A stretch of 64,000 nt of DNA from Albimonas sp963977235 (GTDB lineage: Bacteria > Pseudomonadota > Alphaproteobacteria > Rhodobacterales > Rhodobacteraceae), in NCBI RefSeq assembly GCF_963977235.1, contig NZ_CAXBOD010000003.1:172377-236376 (forward strand), given 5' to 3'. The notes below the pieces were generated by a model. The model had not been told where the DNA came from. It ran no database searches and saw only the letters and a program-made list of their open reading frames with translations. The stretch's first letter is position 1. Each line of letters starts with the position of its first letter. The translations under genes were made by a program, and so were the position numbers. This document shows positions 36,273 to 45,357 of this stretch, in pieces.

Positions 36273-37265
36273 TCAGAGGGGGGTGGCGCGGACGAAGCCC
36301 GCGATCAGGCCCGCGACGAATTCGGGCATCTGGTGCTGGGGCGCGTGGCCGGCCTGGGGGATGGTGACCAGGTGCAGGCTGGGCCAGACGCGGTTCAGCG
36401 CGTGCCAGTTCTGCACCGGGAAGACGACCTCGTGATCGCCCGAGATCACCAGGACCGGCACGCCGCCGCCGCGAAAGAAGGCCTCGTGCCGGCCGTCGGG
36501 ATCAGGGAACACGGCGGCGGGGTCATGGGACTCCTGCAACAGGCGCAGGAAGGTCTCGGGCGGGACCGGCGGGCTGACGTCGCCCTCCCGCGCGGCGATC
36601 CGGGCGTGGGACGCCTCGGCGGCGGCGCGGCTGGAGGGCGAGGCCGGCTCGAAGAACAGGATCGTCTCGTCCTCGAGGTCGTTGACCGGCTTCAGCGCGG
36701 TCTGAAGGAAGATCGGCTCGGCGTCGTGGGGCTGGGGACCGGGCGGAGTCGTGCCGATCAGCACCAGCTGGCGCACCCGCTCGGGGTGGGCGGCGGCGAA
36801 GATCTGGGCCGCCACGCCCCCCAGCGACCAGCCGCCAAGCACGAAGCGCCCCAGCCCCAGCCCGTCGGCGAGATCGAGGATGTCCCGCGCCATTCGCTCG
36901 CGCCCATACGACGGGGCGCCGGTCGACTGGCCGAGGCCGGTGTAGTCGAAGATCACCACAGTGAAGCTGGCCGCGAGCGCGTCGAGGAAGGCGGGATCCC
37001 AGCTGTCCATCACGCCGCGAAAGCGCAGGGCGAGCACCAGCGTCGGGCCTTCGCCGAACCTCCGGTAGGCGAGACGTCGGCCGCGGATCTCGATGAGCTG
37101 CGAAGGCGCGGTCCGGGCGCCCTGCCGGCCGGACGCCCGGACCGGCGCGCCGGTCGAGAGCGTGACCGGCCGCTCTCCGGCCTGGGTGCGGCCGGCGCGG
37201 GCCATGGCCGAGATCACCGAGGACAGCGGCGGCGCGAGACTGATGCGAGTGGCGTAGAAGTCCAT
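36273..37265 (-). CDS. Alpha/beta hydrolase
   Basis: This 330-residue protein has an unusual N-terminal extension of about 65 residues before the fold (LIEIRGRRLAYRRFGEGP). The nucleophile Ser is in LGGWSLGGVAAQ, the acid is probably in VISGDHEVVFP and the His in PQAGHAPQHQ. ATG 37263-37265 has GGGAG 7 bases upstream and is preferred over an ATG seven codons earlier. It heads a three-gene minus-strand group with the MBL and Tat-exported hydrolases. The substrate is unknown. Confidence 0.85.
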   Translation of the reverse strand: MDFYATRISLAPPLSSVISAMARAGRTQAGERPVTLSTGAPVRASGRQGARTAPSQLIEIRGRRLAYRRFGEGPTLVLALRFRGVMDSWDPAFLDALAASFTVVIFDYTGLGQSTGAPSYGRERMARDILDLADGLGLGRFVLGGWSLGGVAAQIFAAAHPERVRQLVLIGTTPPGPQPHDAEPIFLQTALKPVNDLEDETILFFEPASPSSRAAAEASHARIAAREGDVSPPVPPETFLRLLQESHDPAAVFPDPDGRHEAFFRGGGVPVLVISGDHEVVFPVQNWHALNRVWPSLHLVTIPQAGHAPQHQMPEFVAGLIAGFVRATPL

Positions 37266-37522
37266 GACAACTCTCCCTTCTGACATGTCGCCGGCGCGAT
37301 GGGCCGCGGCGAGACGAGGCGCAGGGGGAGCGTTCCTCGACCGTCCCGCCGGCGGGCGGGCGCGTCGGACCCTTTCGGGGCGAGCGGTCTTCGGATCGGG
37401 CTGGGCGCGCTCGCCTGAGCGAGGGTCGCCGCGTCTCCCCGCGGCGTCCCGGTCCGGGGCGCCGTGGGGTCAGAATGTCGGGATCACAGCCATCGGCCTA
37501 TTCTACGGCGGGTCGGTCGCGA

Positions 37523-39244
37523 TCAGACGATGGTATGAGCGGGATCATCCGGCCCCGCGCCGGAGGCGCCATCGCGGCCCCCGCCGGAGGCGCCATCGCG
37601 GCCCCCGCGGGAGGCGCCATTGCGGCCCGCGCCGGGGGCGCCGGTGTGGGCGGCGACGCCGGCGGGCCGGGGCTCGACGGGGCGGGCCAGCGGCAGCTCG
37701 ACCGTGAAGCAGGCGCCGCCGCCGGGGCGGTTGGCGGCGCGCACGCTGCCCTCGAAGGTCTCGATGATGCTGCGCACGATGGCCAGGCCCATGCCCATGC
37801 CCTCGGTGCGGGTGGTGAAGAAGCTGTCGAAGAGCCGGGGCAGATGCTCGGCCGCGATCCCCGGCCCGGCGTCGGCGATCTCGATCGCGATCCGGTCGCC
37901 GGCGCGGCGGACGCCAAGGTCGAGCCGCGGCGAGGGCCGACCCGCCATCGCCTGCAAAGCGTTCAGCGCGAGGTTCACCGTCACCTGCTGAAGCTGCACC
38001 CGGTCGGCGGCGACCATCGGCTCGTCAGGGTCGAGATGCAGCGCCAGCCGGGCGCCCTGCTGGCGGATCTCGGCCTCGAGGAAGGCGGCCGCGTCGCGCA
38101 GCGCCGCGTTGGCCGAGGACGGCCCGCCCGAGGGCGCCTCGCCCGCCACCATCCCCCGGATCCGGTCGATCACCTCCGAGGCGCGGCGCGCGTCGGCGGC
38201 GATGCGCCCGGTCAGCAGCCGGGCCTCGGCCACCTCGGGCGCCGGCCGGTCCAGCCAGCGCATTCCCGCGGCCGCGTTGGCGGCGATGGCCGCGAGCGGC
38301 TGATTGACCTCATGCGCGATCGAGGCGGTCAGCTCGCCCAGCATCGAGACCCGCGCCGCCCGCGCCAGCTCGGCGCGCATCCCCGCCAGGGCCTGCTCGG
38401 CCGCGACCCGCGCGCTCAGGTCGATCACCCCGACCAGCAGCGTGCCCTTGTTCATCGTGTCGGGCGGGAAACAGGCGGTGAACAGGGCCGGGAACTCCCG
38501 CCCGTCTATGGCGCGCAGCCGCGTTTCGGAGGCGTAGCTGGGCGCCCCGGTCACCGCCGCGACCACCGAGGCGGCATAGACCCCCGAACTCGCCTCGGGC
38601 CAGAACGGCTCGACGCTGGTCAGCAGTTCGGCCTTCGGGTCGGGCGCTCCGGGGCGGCCGAACAGCGCCACAGTCTTCTCGTTCACGTCGATCACCCGGG
38701 TCGCGCGCATCATCTCGCGCACGAACTCGGGGTGGGCGGCGAAATAGGCGGCGTAGTCGGCGATCTCGCCCGATTTGCGCAGGGCGTGGAGCCGCGCGCC
38801 GACGGGGAAGAAATCCAGCTCCCAGAAGCTGGCGGCCATCGCCTGGAAGAGGTTGCGGTAGCGGTGCTCGGACTTGCGCAGGGCGGCCTCGTCCCGGCGG
38901 GCGTCGGTGACGTCGCGCCCGGTCTCGAGGATCGCCTCCCCGCCCTCCGCCAGGCGCAGACGCCAGGCCAGCGCCACCCGGCGCGGCTCGCCCCCGGCGC
39001 CCCGGCGCAGACGCTCGCCCTGCCAGGCGCCCTGCGCGCGCAGGATCGCAAGGGCGGCCGCGTCCTCGTCCGGCCCCGCCTCCCCGAACAGCTCGGCGGC
39101 GGGGCGGCCGGCGGCGCGCGCGGGCTGGGGACCGTAGAGCGTCTCGGCCGCCGCGTTCCACCACAGGATGCGGCCGTCCGGGCTGCGCAGCACGACGCTT
39201 TCCTGCACCAGGTCGAGCACGCCCGCCTCGGCCGCGCTCAGCAT
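37523..39244 (-). CDS. PAS-domain sensor histidine kinase
   Basis: This 573-residue predicted cytoplasmic kinase has a PAS domain near residues 10-115 (VVLRSPDGRILWWNAAAETLYG) and a second PAS-like region up to about 300. The H-box is LTASIAHEVNQPLAAIAANA. The ATPase domain has VNLALNALQAM (N), IADAGPGI (G1), LFDSFFTT (F) and GMGMGLAI (G2). The last 30 residues are an eight-residue repeat rich in Gly/Arg/Asp. It resembles FixL/DctB-type kinases and follows a receiver gene, with a FixJ-like regulator further upstream. ATG 39242-39244 was chosen; a TTG 16 codons earlier would overlap the receiver gene. Confidence 0.88.
   Translation of the reverse strand: MLSAAEAGVLDLVQESVVLRSPDGRILWWNAAAETLYGPQPARAAGRPAAELFGEAGPDEDAAALAILRAQGAWQGERLRRGAGGEPRRVALAWRLRLAEGGEAILETGRDVTDARRDEAALRKSEHRYRNLFQAMAASFWELDFFPVGARLHALRKSGEIADYAAYFAAHPEFVREMMRATRVIDVNEKTVALFGRPGAPDPKAELLTSVEPFWPEASSGVYAASVVAAVTGAPSYASETRLRAIDGREFPALFTACFPPDTMNKGTLLVGVIDLSARVAAEQALAGMRAELARAARVSMLGELTASIAHEVNQPLAAIAANAAAGMRWLDRPAPEVAEARLLTGRIAADARRASEVIDRIRGMVAGEAPSGGPSSANAALRDAAAFLEAEIRQQGARLALHLDPDEPMVAADRVQLQQVTVNLALNALQAMAGRPSPRLDLGVRRAGDRIAIEIADAGPGIAAEHLPRLFDSFFTTRTEGMGMGLAIVRSIIETFEGSVRAANRPGGGACFTVELPLARPVEPRPAGVAAHTGAPGAGRNGASRGGRDGASGGGRDGASGAGPDDPAHTIV
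37559..37642. repeat. 24-bp tandem repeat in the kinase 3' end
   Basis: Three 24-base units (37559-37582, 37583-37606, 37607-37630; the first two identical) are followed by a partial fourth. They encode repeated GRDGASGG-type octapeptides at the C-terminus of the histidine kinase. Because 24 is a multiple of three, copy-number change would keep the frame. Confidence 0.85.
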
Positions 39245-39272
39245 CGCGCGCCCCGGCCCGCAAGGCTGCGGC

Positions 39273-39650
39273 TCAGACCGGCCGCGCCGCAAGCGCGCGG
39301 GCGATGCAGTCGATCAGCTCGCCCGGCTCCACCGGCTTGCGCAGCAGGCGCAGGGCGCCGCCGGCAAGCGCCTCGGCCGCAAGCCGCGGCTCGGACCGCG
39401 CGGTGACCAGGATCACCGGAGGCCGCGCGCCCTGCGCCCTCAGCGCCGCCAGCAGCGCGAGCCCGCCCATCCCCGGCATCTGCAGGTCCGAGACGACGCA
39501 CGCGGCCTCCCTCCGCTCGGCCGAGGCCAGGAACCGCTCGGCCGAGTCGAAGCCCGCCGCGCGCCAACCCAGCGCGCGCACCAGGCTTTCCATCGCCCGC
39601 AGGAACGGGGCGTCGTCGTCGACGATGGCGATCAGGGGAAGCGAGGTCAC
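39273..39650 (-). CDS. Stand-alone response-regulator receiver protein
   Basis: This 125-residue protein is a CheY-like receiver without an output domain. It has the acidic pocket IVDDDAPF, the phospho-acceptor Asp in VVSDLQMPGMGG, the Thr in LVTARS and the Lys in LLRKPV. It resembles FixJ receivers and lies 28 bases before the kinase start. It may compete for phosphate or act as a phosphorelay sink. Confidence 0.9.
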   Translation of the reverse strand: MTSLPLIAIVDDDAPFLRAMESLVRALGWRAAGFDSAERFLASAERREAACVVSDLQMPGMGGLALLAALRAQGARPPVILVTARSEPRLAAEALAGGALRLLRKPVEPGELIDCIARALAARPV

Positions 39651-39725
39651 CAGGGATCCTTGCGCGGCGCGCCGGCGGGGCCGAGGCCGGATCGTCCCTT
39701 TCGCACGGATGGGCGGGGGCGGGTA

Positions 39726-40367
39726 TCATACCAACGTGTCATCGGCGGGCCGCGCGGGCGCGGCGGCGATCGCGTCCTGCATCCGCACCAGGTCCGGCAG
39801 GGTTCGCGCGTCCATCTTCCGCATCGCCGCGCCGCGGTGGATCTTCACCGTGATCTCGCTGATCCCCAGTTCGCCCGCCACCTGCTTGTTGAGCAGCCCC
39901 GCGGCGACCCGCGCCATCACCTGCCGCTCCCGCGGCGAGAGGGTCGCGTAGCGCGCACGCAGCGCCTCGAGCCCGTGCCGCTCCGCCCGCCGGGCGCGGT
40001 CGATCGCCAGCGCCCGCGCCACCGCGTCCAGCAGGTCCTGTTCGCGAAACGGCTTCGAGAGGAAGTCGACCGCCCCGGCCTTCATTCCCCGCACGCTCAT
40101 CGGGATGTCGCCATGGCCAGTGACCAGGATCACCGGCAGCTCCACCCCGCGTTCGGCCAGCAGTTCCTGCAGGTCGAGCCCGCTGGTCCCCGGCAGCCGC
40201 ACGTCCAGCACCAGGCAGCTTTCGACGTCGGGCCGCTCGGCTTCGAGGAACGCCTGGGTCGAGCCATGGGTCCTGCTCTCGAGCCCGACGGACTGCAGCA
40301 GGCTGGCGATGGCCAGCCTGACGGCTTCGTCGTCGTCCAGAACATGCACCACGGGCCTCGTCGTCAT
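39726..40367 (-). CDS. FixJ/NarL-type response regulator
   Basis: This 213-residue protein has an N-terminal receiver with VLDDDEAV, the acceptor Asp in LVLDVRLPGTSG, VTGHGDIPMSVRGMKAGA and FLSKPF. A LuxR-type helix-turn-helix follows (LSPRERQVMARVAAGLLNKQVAGELGI in two parts, then SEITVKIHR). It is the first gene of the minus-strand two-component set, 75 bases before the lone receiver, so the kinase at 37523-39244 is its likely partner. Confidence 0.92.
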   Translation of the reverse strand: MTTRPVVHVLDDDEAVRLAIASLLQSVGLESRTHGSTQAFLEAERPDVESCLVLDVRLPGTSGLDLQELLAERGVELPVILVTGHGDIPMSVRGMKAGAVDFLSKPFREQDLLDAVARALAIDRARRAERHGLEALRARYATLSPRERQVMARVAAGLLNKQVAGELGISEITVKIHRGAAMRKMDARTLPDLVRMQDAIAAAPARPADDTLV

Positions 40368-40679
40368 GGCGCGAACTATTCCCGCCCCACGGCCGTCTGG
40401 CAATCGAGATGTGCGCGGGCAAGCGACTCCGCCGGCGTCGGCGGACGACAAGGCGAACCGCCTCGCGCGTCGACGAGACGCCTGCCCTGTTCGGCCGTCC
40501 TGCAGCGGATCCCGGACGACCCGATGGCGCAGATCGCAGTCGCCCGCCTCATCGACAGCGTCAGGGCGCCCGATCGATGGGCCCCTGGCTCGCGCCGAAC
40601 CGGGTCGCGCTCGACCCGCCGGAGCCTCCGCTCCGCTTCGGCCGACCCTCGATCGAGATCTCGCTCGTGGGGTCTCGAT

Positions 40680-41390
40680 CGAGGGTCACGGCGGACGCCG
40701 GGGACATCAGCGCGAAGACCCCGCGCGCCCCGCCGCCGAAGGACGCGAGCGCGCGGACGGTCGCCCCGATGCTCGCCCCCGAAAGCGCCGAGGAGATGGA
40801 CGGCGCCCTCCCTGGGCGGCGTGCAGGGCCCGGTCGCCAGGTTCCCCACCATCATCAGGCCGAGCTGGACAAGGTCCAGTCCGATCGCCTGGCCGATCGC
40901 GGCGAACAGGGCCCCGAGCAGCAGGATCGCCGCCGGAAGGTCGAGAAGCGCGTCCACGTTCAGCGTGATCATGTCGAGCGCGAGGACCACCATCCACGGT
41001 TCGTCGAAGGCCGCCTGCGCCCGCTCCTCCGGGTCCTGGGCCACGCGCTCGGCCCTCAGCACCCGCTGGATGGTCGAGGACGCCATGATGATGCTCCTCA
41101 CCGCGCGTCATCCGGCCCATGTCGACCGCCGCGACCCCGCCCGTCAACGGCGAGCGCGGCAGGTCGCGCATGTAAGCCACGACCGCGACGGCGGCGACCG
41201 TCGCCGAGCCGATGACCGAGACCTGTCCGAGCCCGCTCTTGAAGTGGCCGACCATGAAGCGGGCGGTCTTGCCGAGACAGATCCCGAGCTTGCTCGACAG
41301 CATCAGGGCGCCCGCGAGAAGGAAGAACGGGATCGCGAGCATCGGGAAGCTCTGCGTCGGCGTGCAGGCGAGCAACGCGCCTTCGGAAGG
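40680..41390 (-). pseudogene. dctM: Second TRAP large-permease relic
   Basis: Three frames together spell a DctM-like protein: FPMLAIPFFLLAGALM and VGHFKSGLGQVSVIGSA (about 41340 downwards), then DLPAAILLLGALFAAIGQAIG with GLMMVGNLATGPCTPP (about 40930-40810), then SISSALSGASIGATVRALASF (about 40800-40740). Two frameshifts and a missing middle part are evident, and both ends are absent. The sequence differs from the dctM relic at 1238-1954. Boundaries are approximate. Confidence 0.7.
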
Positions 41391-41994
41391 CGCCGCGTTC
41401 ATGCGGGTTTCGTCGCCACGATCGCCCGCGTGGCGCGCTTCGGGCAGCTGGCGCTCGAACCGGACCTCAAGCCCATGAAGATGCTCCGGGCCGCGCGTCG
41501 CGTGAGCCTCGAGCGCCAGACCGCCCGCCGGATCGCGCCCTGGCCAGCCGACCGTACCGGCCCGCGTCGACAGCACATCCCGGACTTCGGCCCAGAACTC
41601 GCGCCATTTTCTGATGGAGGGGTCCCGATCGGCGATGTCGCTCTCGACCCTCATGGCAAGCCCACCGAGCAGGCGGTCGTGCGCCACGGCTCGCATGCGA
41701 GGGTCGCTGATCTCTTCGAGGTGGGCCACGCGCTCGCGACGTTCGATGCCGTCGCGGTCCTCGACACACGGCACGGCCCGTCGAAGGATGTCGAGGTCGT
41801 CGCGCTGATCCACGGCCGACAGGTGACGCGAGGCCCAGTCGCTTCAGGACGGCGGCAGGCGCCATGTCCGACAGCGGCTTGCAAGACGTCGGGGAGGGCA
41901 AGACCAGCGCCTCGAGACCGACGTCGCGCCATTCCACCTTCCCGACCTCGCCAGAGCGGCCTGCGGTCAGAGCACGGCGAGGGCGCCCATGCCG
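41391..41994. other. Decayed coding-like DNA of unknown origin
   Basis: No intact gene is present. Short minus-strand frames such as MEWRDVGLEALVLPSP (from 41937) and a frame around 41813-41480 with ERRERVAHLEEISDPRMRAVAH look like fragments of a former gene but were not recognised. Base composition is a little less GC-rich than the flanks. It lies between the dctM relic and an integrase-like fragment. Confidence 0.45.
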
Positions 41995-42183
41995 CTAGCC
42001 CCGGCGAGGCGTGGCCAGAGGCTCTGGCCGCTCCGCCCAGGGCAAGTCTGCCGAGTGCTTCGCCCCGCTCCGATCGGCGACGAGATAGAGGCCCCTGCCA
42101 TCGCAATGGCGGCCGGGCCCGTTCATTCGCGCCGCGATCGCGGCGAGCTGCTCCTCCCGATGTCGACCGCGGCGCGTGCCCAT
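41995..42183 (-). pseudogene. Fragment of a tyrosine-type integrase N-terminus
   Basis: The frame contains ARMNGPGRHCDGRGLYLVAD followed by RSGAKHS. This resembles the N-terminal DUF4102-type arm-binding domain of tRNA-targeting phage/island integrases (typically PGRYGDGGGLYLVV-psGsK). The catalytic domain is missing. It lies less than 200 bases from the 3' end of tRNA-Ser(GGA), the usual place for such an integrase, so it probably marks a lost genomic island. Confidence 0.45.
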
Positions 42184-42369
42184 CGTGTCGCGGATCGGCG
42201 AATGCGCCTGCCTGGCAGTCATCTGGCGCTCGCCAACATCCCACATCTCATCCCGCAATTGCGGTGAGAGGCTGGGAGTTCGCATGACAGAATGTGAGAC
42301 GGCCGCCCAGCCGTTCCCCTTGCGACCAAGGGAACTCCGTCCGGCGTGAGACTCTCCGGGTGGGGGCTG

Positions 42370-42459
42370 TGGCGGAGAGACCGGGATTCGAACCCGGGAT
42401 AGAGTTGCCCCTATACACGCTTTCCAGGCGTGCGCCTTCGACCGCTCGGCCACCTCTCC
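42370..42459 (-). tRNA. tRNA-Ser (anticodon GGA)
   Basis: The minus strand folds as a class II tRNA. The acceptor stem is GGAGAGG (42453-42459) with TCTCTCC, the anticodon loop is CTGGAAA, and there is a long variable arm and the T-loop GGTTCGAATCC. The discriminator is G and CCA is encoded (42370-42372). The anticodon GGA reads UCC and UCU. Confidence 0.97.
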
Positions 42460-42754
42460 GTGCGGGTGCGTCTAGCCGAGGGCGGGAGATGTTTCAAGGC
42501 GGCAATGGCGGATCGCGACGGCAGGCTGTTGTCGCGAGGAACGGGGCGGACGCTCGACCCATCGTCGCCCGCGCGGCGACGGGCGGGAGGAGTTGGCGGA
42601 GAGCGCTTGACGGAGGGGCGAGCCGGAAAACGCGCGGCGCGAGTCCGGCGCAAGGGGGGGCGAGGCGAGGGCGGGAGGCGGGCGCCTCGCCCGATGGCGC
42701 TGGCCGCCGCGCTCGCCGGACGGGCGCGGCGGGGAACGTCATCGCCCCCGCGCG

Positions 42755-43306
42755 TCAGGGGGCCTCGCGGGCCGCCAGGAAGCCGCGGAGGTCGACCACG
42801 CGCTTGGCGTCGAGGGAGACGTAGACGAACCCGAGGTTGGTGCGCTCGGCGATCATCTCGCCGGGGAACGGGAGGTAGGACAGCTCCCGGCTGCCGAAGG
42901 AGGGGCTGGCGGTGCCGACCTGCCACTCGGTCGTCAGGGTCACGTCCACCAGCTTCAGGGGGGGGCCGCCGGCCTCGTCGGGGACCTCGAGCGGGACGCC
43001 GGCGATGCGCAGGTAGGCGGCCTTGTCGCGCGCCTCGCGGAAGCCGTCGATGAACTGGGCGGTCAGGACCTGCAGGTCGGCGGCCTCGTCGGCGGGGTCC
43101 ATGTGGCTGTGCAGGTGGGTGGCGTGGGCGTGGTTGTGGCCATGGCCCGGAGCATGCCCGTGGCCGGAAGCGTGGCCGTGACCGTTGCCGTGGCCAGAGG
43201 CGTGGTCATGGCCGTGAGCGTGTGAATGACCCCGGGCGTGGCCATGTGCATGGGGATGGGCGTGCGCGGGGTCGCGGCCGGGGTTGTGGGGATGATCGTG
43301 GGGCAT
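42755..43306 (-). CDS. Histidine-rich protein of the guanidine operon (candidate metal chaperone)
   Basis: This is a 183-residue protein. Residues 1-68 contain about 25 histidines in an HGHAxGHGH-type pattern with Gly, Ala and Asp. Residues 75-183 form a separate domain (VLTAQFIDGFREARDKAAYL; FPGEMIAERTNLGFVYVSLD) that I do not recognise. There is no signal peptide, so it is cytoplasmic. The gene is the last of the operon, one base after the ureohydrolase stop. Such His-rich leaders are known in nickel chaperones (for example HypB, UreE); nickel storage or delivery to the ureohydrolase is inferred. Confidence 0.85.
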   Translation of the reverse strand: MPHDHPHNPGRDPAHAHPHAHGHARGHSHAHGHDHASGHGNGHGHASGHGHAPGHGHNHAHATHLHSHMDPADEAADLQVLTAQFIDGFREARDKAAYLRIAGVPLEVPDEAGGPPLKLVDVTLTTEWQVGTASPSFGSRELSYLPFPGEMIAERTNLGFVYVSLDAKRVVDLRGFLAAREAP

Positions 43307-43307
43307 G

Positions 43308-44567
43308 TCAGCGGCTCCCGGCCGGACGGCCCCAGCGCTTGCCGTGGGTGGCCTCGGACCACTCGCCCATCGGCAGGGTCACGGGCTTGTCGATGTGCCG
43401 CTTGTGGGCCCCCATCTTGCCCGCCGCCACCATCGAGCCGAGCACGTCCACGATCACCCGCGTGCCCATCAGCGCGGTGATGTCGGAGGTGTCGTAGGGG
43501 GGGCTGACCTCGACCAGCTCCATCCCGCACAGGCCCTCGGCCGCGACCTTGGAGGCGAGCGCGAGCGCCTCGCGCGGCAGGAAGCCGCCCGGCTCGGGCC
43601 AGCCGGTGCCCGGCACGAACCCACAGTCGATGCTGTCGATGTCGAAGGACATGTAGACCATGTCGACGCCGTCCCAGGCCATCTCGAGCGCCATCTCGGC
43701 GGTGCGGTCGACGCCCATCTTCTCCATGTCGCCCATGGTGATGATGTTGGTCTCCCGCTCGCGGGCGACCTTCACCGCCTCGCGCGGGACCTGCCAGCCG
43801 CCGATGCCCACCTGCACCAGGTTCTTGGCCGGCACGTTGGGCATGTTGGTGGCGTGAAACCAGGGCGTGGTGTGCATCCGCTCGTCGAGGTCCTTCTCCT
43901 GGATGTCGGCGTGGCGGTCGAAATGCACGATGCCGATCTTCTTGGAGGTGACGTCGGCGATCCCCTTCACGCAGGGGTAGCCGATCGAGTGGTCGCCCCC
44001 GATCATGATCGGGAACGACCCCGACGAGGCGACATGGCTGACCGCGCGGGAGATCTGGTCGAAGCTCTTCTCGATGTTGGCGGGGATGGTGAACACGTCG
44101 CCCGCGTCGCACAGCGTCATCTGCTCGCGCAGGTCGACGGCCATCTCGTAGTTGTAGGGCGTGTAGAGGGCCGAGATCCGGCGCAGCGCCTGGGGTCCGA
44201 AGCGGGTGCCGGGGCGGTAGGTGGCGCCGCCGTCGAAGGGGATGCCCAGGACGGTGGCGTCGTACTGGCCGACCTCGGTCACGTCCTCGGTGTAGGGGGC
44301 CTTCAGGAAGGTGTTGATGCCGGCGTAGTGGGGCAGTTCGCCCCGCGCGAAGGTGGGGATCGAGCGGTCCTCGATGCTGTCGGCGCCGGTCAGGCCCATG
44401 CGCAGGGCCCAGGCCTTCTCGTTCTCCCACTCGCCGCCGGGGATGTCGGCCTCGGCGCGCATCGCCTTCCAGCCGCGCAGCTTGGTCAGGTCGGGGTGGT
44501 GGGCGCGCCGAGCCTCGGGGAACAGGGCGGCGGGGACGCGGCGGCGGGGTTCAGACCTGGGGAACAT
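43308..44567 (-). CDS. Ureohydrolase-family enzyme, probable guanidine hydrolase
   Basis: This 419-residue arginase/agmatinase-fold enzyme has metal ligands in GGDHS, HFDRHADIQ (DxHxD) and MSFDIDSIDCGFVPGTGWPEPGG. It has an N-terminal extension of about 90 residues relative to agmatinases, and DRHAD instead of the usual DAHTD, followed by ERMHTTPWFHATN. These traits and the operon match the nickel-dependent guanidine hydrolase (GdmH) group described in cyanobacteria, which produces urea and ammonia. A guanidine-I riboswitch upstream supports this. Agmatinase is the main alternative. The start overlaps the ATPase gene by 17 bases. Confidence 0.85.
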   Translation of the reverse strand: MFPRSEPRRRVPAALFPEARRAHHPDLTKLRGWKAMRAEADIPGGEWENEKAWALRMGLTGADSIEDRSIPTFARGELPHYAGINTFLKAPYTEDVTEVGQYDATVLGIPFDGGATYRPGTRFGPQALRRISALYTPYNYEMAVDLREQMTLCDAGDVFTIPANIEKSFDQISRAVSHVASSGSFPIMIGGDHSIGYPCVKGIADVTSKKIGIVHFDRHADIQEKDLDERMHTTPWFHATNMPNVPAKNLVQVGIGGWQVPREAVKVARERETNIITMGDMEKMGVDRTAEMALEMAWDGVDMVYMSFDIDSIDCGFVPGTGWPEPGGFLPREALALASKVAAEGLCGMELVEVSPPYDTSDITALMGTRVIVDVLGSMVAAGKMGAHKRHIDKPVTLPMGEWSEATHGKRWGRPAGSR

Positions 44568-45357
44568 GGTCGTCCTCTTGGGCTTGCGAGGTCGGGGGCG
44601 CGGCGAAGGGGCGGTTCTGGAAGGGGATGCCGCCGTCCCGCGCGTCGAAGTCGTAGGTGATCGTGGCGCCGTAGGCCTCGGGTTCGATGGGATCCCATCG
44701 GGGCTTGTCGAAGACCAGCACGCGGTCGCCCAGCTTGAAGGCTTCCTCGAGGTCGTGGCTGACCATGAAAACCGTCATGTTGGTCTCGGCCCGCAGGTCC
44801 TGGAGGAAGGCGTGCATCGCCACTCTTGTGCCGGGATCGAGGGCGCCGAAGGGCTCGTCCAGCAGCAGGACGCGGGGGCGCCCGGCCAGCGCCTGGGCGA
44901 TGGCGAGCCGCTGCTGCATGCCGCCCGACAGCGCGGCGGGCCAGGCGTCGGCGACATGGGCGAGGCCGATCCGCTCGAGCGCCGCGTCGGCGCGTTTGGC
45001 GGCCTCGCGGCGGCGGGCGCCGAAGAAGCGCGGCAGGCGGCCGGCGCGGGCGCCGCCCAGCTCCTCGGCCGCGATCAGGTTGCCGCGCACGGTCATGTGC
45101 GGGAACACCGAATAGCGCTGGAAGACCACGCCGCGGTCGCGGTCGGGCTCCCGCGCCGGCGGGCGGCCGTCGATGGAGATCTCGCCGCGGGTGGGGCGTT
45201 CCTGGGCCAGCAGCAGGCGCAGGAAGGTGGACTTGCCGCAGCCCGAGGCGCCGACGATGGAGACGAATTCGCCCTCGACGACCTCGAGGTTCACGCGCTC
45301 CAGGATCGGGCGTCGGCCATAGGAGAGGAAGATGTCGGAGACATTCACAAAGCTCAT
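44551..45357 (-). CDS. Guanidine-type ABC importer, ATPase (NitT/TauT family)
   Basis: This 268-residue ATPase has Walker A VGASGCGKST near residue 38, the Q-loop FQRYSVFPHMTV, signature LSGGMQQRLAIAQAL, Walker B VLLLDEPFGALDP and HDLEEAF. It is of the TauB/SsuB type. The ATG overlaps the permease stop (ATGA at 45354-45357), and its C-terminus overlaps the ureohydrolase start. Confidence 0.92.
   Translation of the reverse strand: MSFVNVSDIFLSYGRRPILERVNLEVVEGEFVSIVGASGCGKSTFLRLLLAQERPTRGEISIDGRPPAREPDRDRGVVFQRYSVFPHMTVRGNLIAAEELGGARAGRLPRFFGARRREAAKRADAALERIGLAHVADAWPAALSGGMQQRLAIAQALAGRPRVLLLDEPFGALDPGTRVAMHAFLQDLRAETNMTVFMVSHDLEEAFKLGDRVLVFDKPRWDPIEPEAYGATITYDFDARDGGIPFQNRPFAAPPTSQAQEDDHVPQV

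Noticed and set aside
36273..37265. Possible joint biosynthetic role of the three hydrolases with the YcaO locus
   Set aside because: They are over 24 kb apart, with many unrelated transcription units between them, and no shared regulatory motif was seen.
42370..42453. Protein start MAERSKAHAWKACIG on the minus strand
   Set aside because: This is the translation of the tRNA-Ser gene, a well-known false ORF.
43110..43290. Array-like repeats resembling a CRISPR
   Set aside because: The repeats are irregular GGC-CAT/GCG-TGG codon patterns encoding the histidine-rich leader of the protein at 42755-43306; there are no constant-length spacers.
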